Origin: Takakia lepidozioides
Taxonomy: Eukaryota; Streptophyta; Takakiopsida; Takakiales; Takakiaceae
DNA: 64,000 nucleotides
NCBI GenBank assembly: GCA_030704615.1
Contig: CM060731.1
Coordinates: forward strand, 39,866,001 to 39,930,000
Reading direction: 5' to 3'
Translations under genes and position numbers: made by a program
The notes under the pieces: generated by a model
Told to the model about the DNA's origin: nothing
Seen by the model: only the letters and a program-made list of their open reading frames with translations
Databases searched by the model: none
Shown here: in pieces, positions 46,301 to 58,260 of the stretch
How positions within the stretch are numbered: position 1 is the first letter of the stretch
How the letters are laid out: the number at the start of each line of letters is the position of its first letter

Positions 46301-48696
46301 AATCGGCTTAGCCATCATTACATCTACACCACCGGATATGGCAAATATTATATTGGGGTTTTCAACAGCGATTCGTGTGTAAGGGAGGACACTTTTTTCA
46401 ATCTCAGTATCTCCATTGCTTCTTCAGAAAGTTCTATGAGCTTGTGCCCGGTCAACTGCTCCTTTCCTAACGGAGTGTGGGTCAGCGATAATGTTTGTCA
46501 ATGCCAGCCTGGTTATGGAGGATCCTTCTGCGAAGGATGTGAGTGCCTGGACTATCTTCTAAATCACCTTCATCAGTTTGCACATGGTGTCATGGCTCAT
46601 GCTTATCCTATATGTCATGTTAGGCTTATGTCGAGCTAGAAAGTTCTGGAAGTTCAACTGCAAGCTAGGGGTAGTAGAATGAGGGTCATCGTGAGAAGGA
46701 ACTTGCTTTCTTGAACATATCATACCTCAGCTGCTATCACACTGTCATGTCATTCATGAATTGTACTCAAATTTTGGGTGATTATCATCTTGAAAACGTA
46801 TCATGGATTAGCAGCTGGTGGAGCTTGTGCCTTGGGGACATTTATCATGAAAATAACACCGCTACTGTTGACTTGTTCGTTTGACTTGTTTTTTGATCAG
46901 CAGCATTTTGGTCAGCACGGCCTAAGAAAATGCTTAGCGGTCAGTTCCATCCGGGTCAGTGGGCTTACTACAATCTAAAACGCAGTACTTTGCCCTCCTC
47001 GGGCAATTTTTCAGTCAAATTTACCAATGTTGGGGGTCATCCAATATTAAGGGCGAAGCAGGGAGGATATCCAACACTGACAGATTACTATGTGAAGTTC
47101 ACTGATGCAACTCTGAGGTCTGCTTCCAGCCCCACTACCCACGTCGACAGGGATTCTATGCAGGATGGAGATTTGATTCTTGCTGTCTTCAATGTTGACT
47201 ACCTTATACAGGGAGAGTCTCAATATGAAATTACAATACTAGGTAAAGGCATTGGAAAGCAGTGTTTGTTTGTCGTTTGGGGCCTGGAGTTGCTCACTCT
47301 TTGCTCGTAACTCCATTCTTTTGGCTGGCATGGTGGTGTGAAGTAGAGTTGGGAGTTTTTCCATTTGTTGGTAAAACCATGATGGCAGTGCCTCTGTTCT
47401 CACTACTTCTTTCGAGGGGAGGATTTTGACTGAAGTGTTGTTGTGTTGTGTTTACAGGTCCTTTGAAGGGTTTATTGATATGGATCATTCTTGTGGTGGC
47501 TATTGTTAGTGCGTTGGTTGTGCTTGGTGCAACAGTTGCATTTAGATTTGTGATGCAGCGTTCGGGGAGCCGCAATGATTCTGATCTACGGCTTGATTTT
47601 GAGGGCACACAAAACAGTGAGGTATGTGCATTTCTGTGTACCGAGTTACTTTGCAAGGAGACAAGGAGACAACTTACTTGACAAGTTACTCACAAGGAGA
47701 CACTTTAGCGGGTGTGGTCTTCAGAGAATGCCAATCTTATGATTTGTTGATTTGCTGGTAGCATTTCAGTCCGTGGCACAGACTAATGTTGGATGCACTG
47801 ACTAGATGGCTACTCCCGTCGGCCTCTCTAGCCTTAGATGGAGTGGGCTCGCTCCTGCTTGTTGGGGAACCTTGGTGTGATATTGAATTTGTATACAGAG
47901 ATCTTCTCGGAGGCTCGAGGAAGAATGTTCAAGGGTATTGAAGAGGTTCTGGGCTGTTGAGTGACAAACAGTGCTTGTGTTCACAGGTTATGCTTGAAAG
48001 GCAGGGCTTGGACAGCTTGGTTGTGAGCACATTTCCATTGCTGTCCTTCAACGAAGGCATGCTTACAAGAGAGGAAACCAGGTACTTTTCCACCCTATTA
48101 TGTTTTATTGTCATTTTCTTGTGTAGTCCTCTGCAAACATCCATTTCATATTATTGGAAAAGTACACCATCTCCATACCAGATGAGTACCATTTTCAGAG
48201 CGACATGTTTCAGGCCTCTCTTAACTTCTGTTTTCCTAATTTTTGGCCCTCATCCACGTCTTTTTTGTTCACCACTTCCATCTGTAGGAGCATTTGCAGC
48301 CTTCTGGTGTTCCTGATAGTCCAGCGGTTTGTAATAGCATCTGATGTGGAGGCATGTTTAAGACCTTTGGTGCAGCTGCTGAGGGGACCTTAACACTCTT
48401 GTGATGCTATCAGTTGCTTGGTTTTTTTTTTATCCCCCAAGTTATTGTAACTGACAGTCATTGTTTACTACTGTCTTGTCTTTCAAACTGTCCTCAGGTG
48501 TTCCATTTGTCTAGCTGATTACAATGTCCCTGAGCTGCTGCGCCGTATTCCTGCTTGCCGACATGTTTTCCACGTCGCCTGTGTAGACAATTGGTTCCAA
48601 GGCCACTCTAGCTGTCCACTTTGTCGGATCTCCTTACAAGACAGTCACAGACATTCAGGAAGACTAAGTTCACAGTCCATGGAGCACTATCCGTGA
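43390..48696 (+). CDS. Transmembrane RING-H2 (ATL-class) E3 ligase with large EGF-like/beta-sandwich ectodomain
   Basis: Nine exons: 43390-43498, 43936-44247, 45185-45292, 45511-45620, 46148-46538, 46901-47242, 47458-47621, 47987-48081 and 48498-48696. They total 1830 nt and 609 residues. The N-terminus has a basic stretch then RLAFISLVFGFLG...ASA, a signal peptide formed across exons 1 and 2. The ectodomain (residues about 47-458) shows three beta-rich modules opening with SYNFYSIDV, EWKYFKFEV and QWAYYNLKR. They resemble PPC-type domains (second module: GDVVLFLKP ... KYYIGVF). Two six-Cys EGF-like units separate them (residues about 145-175 and 312-342). A membrane span follows at about 462-490 (LIWIILVVAIVSALVVLGATVAF), then the ATL-type GLDSLVVSTFP motif and a C3H2C3 RING-H2 (CSIC-x14-CRHVFH-x2-C-x10-CPLC). 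The RING is cytosolic and should recruit E2 enzymes. Plant ATLs normally have only a short N-terminal segment before the membrane span. The substrate is unknown. Confidence 0.9.
46901..46903 (+). other. NAGNAG tandem splice acceptor of RING exon 6
   Basis: Intron 5 ends GATCAGCAG, so exon 6 can start at 46901 or 46904. Both keep the frame and differ by one alanine residue just before the third ectodomain module. Alternative use is possible but not shown. Confidence 0.5.
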
Positions 48697-51600
48697 AAAA
48701 TGGAGTGGTTCCTGGAAGAGGGATCGGACTCACAAGCCTCTTCCAACGGCAAGCAGCCCTTTGATTTGCCCCAGGTTTCTCCCTTCCACTGGCTTCCAAA
48801 GATAACCAGCCTGTTTCTAAGAGCAGATCGATCTAGTGGATAGTTTCTTCCAGTCTCCTTTCAATGTATCAAATGACACGGGTATTGCTGCGAACAATGT
48901 AGACGAACATGTGAGATGCATGTTTGTAGCATGGTACATTTATGTTCCTTCCTCTAGGAGACCCGTTGGATTTTGATTAGACATTTTTGGTAACTGACAT
49001 CAACATGAGGGTAAGAGTGTATTTGTTTCTTCTCATATGTGGTTTTGATTGTCTGTGCTGTGACTTGCAGATGATTTCCTATCGAGGATAAGCTCGTTGC
49101 CATGGGAAGAATGGGTTTAGTTGCAGGTCTAGATCTGATCTCCTGCAAGGGTTTGCACCTATGAAGTGACTTTTCTTTAATGGAGCCCATGCTGTATTCT
49201 ATTATGTGATTTTCTGTCCATGGGATATTTTGCCCTACAGGAGGGGTTGTCCTTTTTCCCAAATCTTTTCTTCTTTACACAGTTCCGCTGGGAGTAGGAT
49301 GCACAAAGTTCAGGTGATGGAAGGAAGAGTTTTTGGAAATTATGTTGAAGCATTTTTTCCTGAGTCAGAGCTTGTCAGCATGAGAAGATAGCTCCTTGGA
49401 AAGCGGGAATTCAGGCTCCCATGCATGAAAAGTAGTTTCCGCCATAGAGATTCCGGTGTGCTGAAAATCATGGTGTAGATCCGGTAAGGTTTGTGATTTT
49501 TGTGCCAACAACTAGGTCCAATATCGGCGTTATCAAGCATACCCATTCCATTGAAGTGCAGTTTAGGAAATGCTTGCTGGAGCTACCATACTAAAGAAAT
49601 CTGGGCAATAAATGACCAATGGACTTTGGCCACATCCCAACCACGAGCAGCCAGCGAACATCACAAGCCAATAGGTAATGTGTGGAGGTAATCTGCCCAC
49701 TTGCCTGCCAGACATTTAACCCATCTTGTCCAAAGAAGTCGAGAACAATTGGTGGTTCTAGTGTGTCTGGAGGGAAGTAATTTGGGTACTTTTTCAGAGG
49801 GTACTCAGCTGAGTATCAAGTTTTTAGGATGTGGACAAATTTGTTGCAAACAAATTCACTTATTTGAAGAAAGATGTGCAGGTGTAGAAACATATCTATC
49901 CACAAGATGTAAATCTGTTTTCTTAGCATTCAAGTCCATCATCTCCAGAGTCTACCTTGCAAATGTGTTGGTTTTAGGTGAGTAGTATGCACCTAGGACT
50001 AGGATGCGACTCTAATGAGAGGCGAGAGGCATAATAGGGGGGTTTATAGAAGAATACTCTGTACCTACTACCTACCCTTTAGAGATTAGAGAACATTCAA
50101 ATTTCTTTCAGACAGGCGCATTGTCACGCTCAGGTGAAATGGTGTCGTTGTGGACTCATTCGCGGTACGACTCCAACAGGGTGTCTATGGAAAACAACGG
50201 CTTACCAACTCGTACACTCTCTCTCCATGTACCAGCTTTGATGTCTGATCTCTGAACCGACAAAGTTATCTGCCTGAAGGTCACGCTGTTAATGCGGCAA
50301 CACAGAGTCGGCTCGGCTCATGATTACGGTCACAATCCACAAGTACAGTCGTTAGCAAGAGGGTAAGGAAAAGCTGCGTGCTGGAATCGGGACGATGGGC
50401 ATCAACCTCCCATCAACCAATCCGCCGCGATTTCCAGATTTGAGGAACAACCAAATCCCAGACATATTGTCACATTGTTTCTATGATGAGCCGTGCTGCC
50501 AGCTAGATGCATCCCATGTCCAGTTGGTTTTCTCTGGCGATGGTACGGGCACCAGCTTGGCCGTTCACGGAGGATGATACGACAACGGGACACGATGTGA
50601 TCGCCATAACAGTCACAAGCATCAAGCAACGCACGTCAGTAGTACGGTCAATACTCGCAGCGCACGCTTTTCACTACAGAGTTCGCACGCAAAATGCTCC
50701 AAGAACTAAATAGGTTTATCGAGTTGTCTGCAGAACTAATCTCGCAAACATGCAACTCCACACTAGTATTCTCTAAGTAGCTGCTTAGAGTGTTTGTCTT
50801 GGCGTTTTGATTAGCCCTTTGGATTCGTGTGGGATGCCGTTTTTAGATACCACAGTCGAGGAAAGAATGCAAGTAGGTTTTCAGTATTGAGGGTGATTAC
50901 TACGATAATGACCGAGTGCCTTTTCACTGATGACCAGATTGAGCAGCCGAGGGTTAAAGCTACAAGCTATGGCCGCTGAGCTTCGTTTGAATCGTCTTCC
51001 CTCCGCCATGCTCATCCTCAGGCCTCTCTGCAAGATTCCTTTTGTAAGGAGTTTGGTTCAGTTCTGTTAGAGTCGAGACTTTTCGGAAGACTGCCATCTG
51101 CGATGTCCGGAGCTTGAACTGCCGCCAGAATTGCACGATGGGATATACGAAAGCAGCTTTATGTCGGGGGACGATTACTAGGGAGGTTACTTCCAACAGC
51201 GACGGTTTCGTGTATTTCTGGCAAGCAATTCAAGCTCGGGAGGTTGTAGATTCAATTTCAAGAGTGGAGAATGAAGAGAAACAGCCGAACCAAAAGAACC
51301 CCCTGGCATCTCCCCTCGAATTTGGACCGAAGCCTTGAGCACCATGTAGAAACAAAAGCGGAAAAAAAGCAACCATGTGCTTTAAGGTGGAGGGTGGGAA
51401 AGCGACACCTTACAAAAAAACATGAACAAAAGAACGCATAACCTGTTGGCCTCGCAACGCTCAAGCCTTCCTGCCAAGATTTCCACCCTCTCCCCTTTTA
51501 AGTAGTCGAGAGGCCATGCTCCCCACACAAATTGAACATAAAGCACTCCTCTCTCTTCATCATAGTAATGCTTCAGCTTTGCTGATATCCATTCCTTCCG

Positions 51601-51737
51601 TCCTAAGCTGGGCTCTTCTTCCCCCTCTAGTAGGAATGGATTTGGGGTGTATGGCTGGAGTACCTCTGGGCGCTAGTGCTGCGGTCATTCTACATTTGGG
51701 GTGTGGTGGGTGACGGAAGGTCGAGAGAGAGAGAGAG
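48697..51737. other. Intergenic region
   Basis: Three kilobases with no recognisable gene, RNA or repeat. Short open frames on both strands lack domains. The first few hundred bases should hold the 3' untranslated region of the RING gene. Confidence 0.4.
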
Positions 51738-52434
51738 ATGGCGAACGATATGGTACTGGACACCCAAATCCGGGATTGAGTTCTGGTGCCGCTGTCGCTG
51801 GTGATGGTGCTGATAGGAGTGCTTCGCCGTTTGGTTGCCAAGCTCATGCGTTCCAACCAGAACCCTGACCTAAAAGCGCTGAAAGAAGGTCATGTGGTGC
51901 TGAGGCCAGATATCTGAGGGGCGTCCCTGCAAAATCATTCCACATGCGAAAACTGTACTACAACAGTGAGCAAAATGGTCGTTGCATGTTCCCAAAGGTC
52001 AAGGTCAGATATGCAAGTGCAAATGTTTTCGGATCCGAATATGGCTATGGACATGACGAAGAAAAACCTGTCTATGATCATACCTCAAACCCTGATTCAG
52101 GGTCCTCTGACACAGAGGTTTAGTGGGATGCTTCAGAATGGAATCGACTTTGAGGTATGTTGATGTGTATGTGAGCAGTCGGTCTTAGTATTTCTTGTAT
52201 CTGTTTGGACTTCGAGGTCTCTTCAGTCTGATTCTTGGGGAAGAAAATGCTATTGACGATACACAGAGGTTGATGTAGACCCAGATGGCTATGCAAATGG
52301 GGGGCTTCGGCGCAGATCCTGCCAAGACGCTGGGTGCGGAGAAAGATGGGCTGGATCTGATTCAACCCGAGTGGGCTCTGCCCAAGGTAGAACAACGAGC
52401 AGAGGCGGTTTTGCGACAGCTTCTTGAAACCTAA
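51738..52434 (+). pseudogene. Processed pseudogene of EMC3 (ER membrane protein complex subunit 3)
   Basis: An intronless copy readable across nearly the whole of EMC3. It starts MANDMVLDTQIRD, then TGA where Trp is expected (51771-51773), then VLVPLSLVMVLIGVLRRLVAKLMRSNQNP. After a frameshift it reads MQVQMFSDPNMAMDMTKKNLSMIIPQTL. An internal deletion joins this directly to GPLTQRFSGMLQNGIDF, removing about 20 codons that cover a membrane segment. Further shifts lead to GLFSLILGEENAIDDTQRL and to GLDLIQPEWALPKVEQRAEAVLRQLLET, ending TAA at 52434. EMC3 is the insertase core of the ER membrane protein complex. Lack of introns in an intron-rich genome, plus nonsense, frameshift and deletion lesions, indicates an old retrocopy. 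The functional gene must be elsewhere. Confidence 0.92.
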
Positions 52435-54169
52435 CCTTTTTAATTCTTTTGAAAGTTGCTCTGCTTTCATGCTTGGAACTACTTTAGCAGGGCTAGAATC
52501 CGACTATCAGAATGCACTAGACTCGACGGATCCCTATATTTCGGAAGATTTTTTAGGTTCTGAAGATCCTTCGATGCAGGTTCGATCGCCTGATCGTCAC
52601 TTCTTCTCTGGAGGATACGCATCAAACCTGACAATAGGATGAGGAGAATGTTCAGGATTACAACATGATATACAAAAAGACTGAACATTATAAATTGTCA
52701 AACTGGATTCTTCTGGTCCAAGGATGTGGATGTACTTACATTTGGACTTGAGTTGGTTTGTAGTAATTCCTACTCTTGTCTTCGAGCATCTCCACAAAGG
52801 CTTTGTCTCCCATTATGGCCCACTGCACGAAATTTACAATACACAAGAGTCAGCTACTTAGATTTACTACAGATTTGACTGCATGAGCTGCAATTGGTAG
52901 ATCAACCTCTGTAGAAGATTCCAAACTGAGTGCTGCACCCGGTTGGTATGCATTGATCAGGCAGTCATGATGCATAGATGGGGAGTTTCTTGGTTGATTC
53001 ACAGGGGAGACCACACTCATTGCATCTGAAACTATCAAGAGTTTGTGATAAATCGCAATTGAGAGGGTTTGAATGCTTTACAGATTTTGAACACGGTTGG
53101 CTCAGGGCAACTCTCGCATTATCGGAGCCTTATAGCATAGACCATGGCAGTAATCCATGTCTCTGGTGTCGGAGGATGCCAAATCGCAAACTTCAAGAAT
53201 AACAATGGAAAAATTTGTTGAAACCATTTTTGAGGGCTCACTGGTGCAGGGTTAAAACATCTTTCAGTTAAATTCATATATTCAGGTATTCTCAGAATTG
53301 TCAGTAATCCATTTCACGAAAGTTGTGGTAGGCCTGTGGCGCCGATGAGGCTTCCCTCCCACTCCCCTCAGTTGTCTCCTTCCAGTTGCTCTCCCTGTGT
53401 CTCCCTCCCTTCAACTGTCAAACAGAATGCTGTACAGTATGTTGTCATTTCCAGCCCACATGTTAACTCTCAGTGTTGTAGACCGGTTTGTCTTCGACTA
53501 CACCTAAGGGTCATGGTAATTTTGGGCCAAGTTCCGGCATGGTTAATAAATACTTCTTCTCTGGGGTATTGCATTCAATGCGGACGTTGTTTTGATGCAG
53601 TGAGCTCAAAGGACGTGTAAAGTCTGCCAGGGATCAGGACTGGCTGAAAAAGGGGGAATACTAGACTTCCCGCGGCAATGGCTGTGGTAAGTTTGACCTT
53701 CTTGGCACTCATGTTTTTGTTTCTGATGTTTTTGAATTCACGTGGTAGTACGTCGCCCATGTCATGACTGTACTCTCAAGTCAAGTGGAAGATGGTTGAC
53801 GTACTAGTACACAAAACTTGTCTGAGAAACCAGGGGTTGGTTTCTAGCATCTGCCTTCAACCTAACATCTGTTGGTTGCTGGCACAAAGGGTGTGGGGGG
53901 GGGGATTAGTAGACCTCATAGTATCTTGAGAGCTTTGTTTCATTGGAGTATAATGTTCCAAGTGAAGGTGTTGTGCCTACAAAGCTGCATAACTATGCAC
54001 ACAACTTTGAGTTTGGCCATCCTCTTGCATGGACTTTAATGCATGTCAAGCATGTGCAAGAATTTTAACAATGGTGTTGGATTCATCTCTGGTATTTATT
54101 GCTTTTGCAAACAAAGGCACCTTCTCTGTTTCTATGACCATATCGAGTGTACCCTTGTATTGCCACACC
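52435..54169. other. Intergenic region
   Basis: No recognisable gene. A 28-codon hydrophobic open frame at 53678 (MAVVSLTFLALMFLFLMF) exists but has no supporting context. Confidence 0.35.
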
Positions 54170-54990
54170 CATTTCTGTAGACCTCTGTTTCCCAATTGGT
54201 TTGTGCGAGTGTTTGTTATTTTTGGTGGCTGGCAACGCAGGTCTGTTGTGCATATTCATCACAACTGGAAACCATGCTTTTGATGAGCGTCTGTGAGGCT
54301 GCAAGCCACTATCCTTGTCTAGGTAGCTGTTAAGTTGGTGAAGCAAGAGGAACAGACACTACCTTTGTGAGGGGATATTCTCAATCATAACAAGGGTAAA
54401 TGATTGGTCCAAGATAATAAGTATCCAGTCTTAGGACACTTCTGTCTCAGACCTCTATTTCTCAATTGGTTTGTGTGGGTGTTTTTTATTTTGGTGGTTG
54501 GCAATGCAACTCTGTTGTGTGTATTGATCACAAGTGAAACCAAGCTCTTGATGAGCTCCTGGGAGGCTGCAAGCCACTACCCTTGTCTAGGTAGCTGCTA
54601 AGTTGGCGACCCAAGAGGAACAGATACTACCTTTGTGGGGGGATCTCCTTCATAACCAGGGTAAATGATTGGTCCAAGATAACAAGTATCCAGTCTTAGG
54701 ACACTTCTGTCTCATACCTGTATTTCTCAATTGGTTTGTGTGTGTGTTTTTTACTTTGGTGGCTGGCAATGCCAGTCTGTTGTGCGTATTGATCACAACT
54801 GAAACCGTGCTCTTGATGAGCTTCTGGGAGGCTGCAAGCCACTACCCTTGTCTAGGTAGCTGCTAAGTTGGCAACGCAAGAGGAATAGACACTACCTTTG
54901 TAAGGGGATATTCTCCTTCAAAGTGGGTAAATGAATGGTCCAAGATAATAAGAATCCAGTCTTTGGATACTTCTGTCTCAGCTCTCTCAA
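54170..54990 (+). repeat. Tandem array with 266-bp unit
   Basis: Copies start at 54395, 54661 and 54927 with GTAAATGATTGGTCCAAGAT and share TCAATTGGTTTGTGTG, GGCTGCAAGCCACTA and CTTGTCTAGGTAGCTG. The spacing is exactly 266 bp twice. A partial diverged copy precedes (about 54170-54394) and a partial one follows (54927 to about 54990). Short frames recur at the same phase in two copies, but the other copies do not keep them, so they are not evidence of coding. Confidence 0.92.
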
Positions 54991-57568
54991 AAGGAGTGTC
55001 TGCTGATATGCCAGTATGTGTATGTCATTTGCGACATGAACTCAAGCAAGATCCCGTGTGTAGACTGTAGATATAAATATATGCCTATTCTAGTTTATGT
55101 AATTTCTGAGCTGCCAATTGTCTGTGATGCTGTCTGGACAGGTGGATTTTTACCTTGGCAATCATGGCGCTGATATTTTTTCAGGGCGATAGCATTTAGT
55201 TGAGGAGAGGCCACATGGTTTGTGCTATCTCCTCCTGTATTATGTCATTTGACTTTAATCAAGGTATCGGCCACTACTCAAATCTCAGTGGTCTTCCGCG
55301 ATTCTCATTTTTGCAAAGCCTGTTGTCATTTGTCCTTCTGAGGTAGTATGGTTTTGGATCAAATGCCTCAATTAGTTTTCTGCTGGTAGTGTCTTCCATT
55401 TCCTGTTTGGATTTCTAGGACTGTTGTTCTTTCCTGCATTGTTGTGGACTCCACAGATGAGGCCAGCACCGGCTCCATTGGAGAGTGTTCCAACTTGTCC
55501 TCTTCTGGGCCAAAAGCTCATGGGTGAACAGGAGTTGGTCTGTGAGCCAAAAGGACCATATTACTTTGCAGGAACTCTGCCTGAGTTATATTCGTTGTCT
55601 CACTCTTGCAGATATGAAGCAATAGCCTTCTTCATATTGTATTAGTTGTAATTGAAATCCTTGCTTCATATGGACGAGCAAGCAATGTCTGGATAATGAG
55701 GCAAAGGAGGGTGTAAAGGGTCTACAACAACTACATCTGTATATTTATACAGGAATTTTATGTGACACAAGTTATATATAGTGTGTTCATTTGACGGGAT
55801 TTTTCTGCTCCAAATTACCCTTGGGTTTGCTCGATTTCGATGTTCCATGGCTATGGATTGATATTTTACCTCTCTCTTGGCAATTCTGTGAGCCACTGAT
55901 AAAATTATGCAGTAACTACCACTTTTTGGAGTGTCTCCCTCCACACAACCTCTAATTCGTCTCTTGAGGGCTATAAAGTTTAGTCATTTTTGGTTCCATG
56001 CAGAGACCAACATGCCCACTTTATGATCGCATTATGGCTGTGAGCTATGTTGCTGAAGTGGCAAAAGAGATAAGCACAACAATCGCCATTGCGTTGAGGT
56101 GAGTCTTGCTTTAATTCAACCCCTAGTCAGTCAGCCCTCACCTCTGACTGTAGAGGGATCATGTATGTTGTAGTTTATTTCAAAGAACAATCTTGAACTT
56201 CGAGTAACATGTAAATGTGCAGTAAGTGCCGAATCCCCAGACACATTCTTTCATGCATGCTCTGCTTTCATCACTCTCTCGGACATGCTTTTCTCTTTGT
56301 ATGTAGCTTGTTTACCAGCGATCCCAACAGATACAAACCCCAACAGATACAAACCTTGTGCTTGAACTGGAGAAAGCAGTGGCCTTCCATACTGCAATTG
56401 ACCCAAGCAATTAAAATGAACTTGGGACCAATTTGGACGTATGGAGTTTGGCCTCCTCCCCACAATATGTAGCATGAGATACTGTCGAGCTTTTCACTGT
56501 GGTGGCAGTGCGGAAATTCCTGTTATTCCTCCCACAATGCTGCAGATCTCAGCCCCATAATAGGGCCCCAGTATCAGCCTAGCCATCTCTTCTGGAGAAA
56601 CATGAGTTTTTTCAGTTAGTGGCAAATTGTCTCTACCATGAATCTATGCAGTCAATTTGATACAGCTGTGACCTTCATTTTCCTGTGTTGTCCCACCTTG
56701 CCAGTGGTACTCAAGTAGAAGGGTGCTGTGAATCACACTTCAGAAGGGATTTTGCTGCACGTTCTGCCACCTACATTGCCTTGAATTCTACAGGCACCAA
56801 GCAAGGCAAACACACTTCTGCATCTCTTCAATCAGTGTTTTCTTGATGAAGTCCTCTGCCTCTTCTAACAGTCCTGCACGACCAAGAAGGTCAACCATGC
56901 AGCCCAAACATCCCTACCAGCGCCTCTGCTTTACTAGGCAGTTGCATGCTCGGCACCTCTAGGGTTTGCCTTGGTTCAAACTTCAAACCTTTAGCCTGCT
57001 AAAAACGTCAAAACTCTCTGGATACTACTGTTGCCCATTTGTAGTTTGTAGTTTGTACTCTCCAGGGTGATTCCTGGGAACTGGACACTTACGCCAAACC
57101 TAGAGCTTCGTGTGTGGTTTCTGAGGTGAATCCCAGGAAGGACGGAGTATTTGCTCAAATTCTGGCTTGGATCATGTGGCTGATAGCGCCATCTCCAAAC
57201 TTGCCAGAAGTGAGGTGCATTGAAGGTGACAATAAGAGACTAAAATGGCGAAAGTGTACCACTAGGAAATACTCTAGATGTACATGCTATGCAGGATTGC
57301 AAAAAAGTGCTGATTGTGTAGTTTGTTAAAGTGACTATCTAACATTGTAGAGTTGTGCATGTCACTTGATCAATAGAGCCACCCAAGGAACTCTTCCCTC
57401 TTACTATGCTAGCAATACCTAGTGACTTTCTTATTTCCCAGTTTGTCATCCTGGGGCCATATAGGGTGTTTAAAATGCTGTTGTTGTTCAGGCCACACTG
57501 CAAGATGTACATTTCTAACCCATATGAACCAAATCCCTAACTCAGAATTTGCAATATAACCAACAACA
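54991..57568. other. Spacer with unassigned exon-like fragments
   Basis: A 63-codon plus frame at 55454-55645 (MRPAPAPLESVPTCPLLGQKLMG...) follows a CAG acceptor-like site. A second piece at 56003-56098 (RPTCPLYDRIMAVSYVAEVAKEIS) is preceded by CATGCAG and followed by GTGAGT. Both share the R-P-x-C-P-L core, and could be two exons of an unrecognised gene or duplicated relics. A 50-bp stretch at 55631-55681 recurs at 16453-16506. No complete model can be supported. Confidence 0.3.
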
Positions 57569-58260
57569 TCATTTTGCAGCCCCTTTGTGTTTGCCTTTCT
57601 TTCCTTTTCGAACGGCTGACTGCTCTGAGACCATAATGGAGGGACTGTGGACGCCAGATGCCTTGGGTCTTTTCTTGAATGCAGATGCTCGGCTCCCGAC
57701 ATCATCATCATCATCATACCCTTCATCTTCCCCAGTACTGGGGGCCTTCGCTCGTTGGCCTTGATAATGTGAGATACTTGATTTTGAGATAGAATCAGAA
57801 CCACGACAATTCCTTGCAGCAATGATCTTTGCCCTAAGTTTTTGTTGCACTGGGTTCATGGTACTGGCCGCCTGTGCATGAGGCAGGTATTTGGCTCCCA
57901 ATCCCAGCCTGGATCATTTTAGCCCACATGTGACTAGGCTACTTCTCGTCAATCTCTCCCTCGTAATCTCCATCAGCAGCAATGCAGTGTCCCAAGACAA
58001 TTCCAGATATCTGTTTTCCCCTCGTCTGCCTTCTCGAAACCAAGCCAAGAGTCCACTGCCCCAAACAGAAACAGAGACTAATGCGCTTTCTGCCTCTCTT
58101 AGCTCTTTCTCACACATAAATACCTTTCTACACACATACACAAACCTAGTCGGTGTTCCCAGGATAGAGGGGTAACTGCACACCTGGCGGGGCGCATTTC
58201 AGGCTCGGCCTCTGCAGTCGACGCTTCATCGTTAGGGTCCACTTCCGCTCGACCTGTCAT
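57569..58260 (-). CDS. Small conserved basic/acidic nuclear-type protein (possibly DUF3245 family)
   Basis: Two exons, 58260-58184 and 57908-57569, total 417 nt and 138 residues, with matching phase across a GT..AG intron. The protein opens MTGRAEVDPNDEASTAEAE, then RLGLGAKYLPHAQAAS, NPVQQKLRAKIIAARN, an acidic run EDEGYDDDDDVG, SRASAFKKRPK and a lysine-rich end KGKKGKHKGAAK. This order (L-G-L-G-A-x-Y-x-P-H, acidic patch, S-R-x-S-x-F-x-K-R, poly-Lys tail) matches a small uncharacterised eukaryotic family that I believe is DUF3245. The lysine-rich tail suggests nuclear or nucleolar location. The frame is also open upstream of the chosen ATG (to about 58482), so a longer N-terminus is possible. 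Function unknown. Confidence 0.75.

Noticed and set aside
53678-53764. Short hydrophobic ORF resembling a signal peptide
   Set aside because: Only 28 codons, no continuation or promoter, and similar frames are expected by chance in this spacer.
54404-54866. Two similar 65-codon ORFs
   Set aside because: They recur because the DNA is a 266-bp tandem repeat; other copies do not keep the frame.
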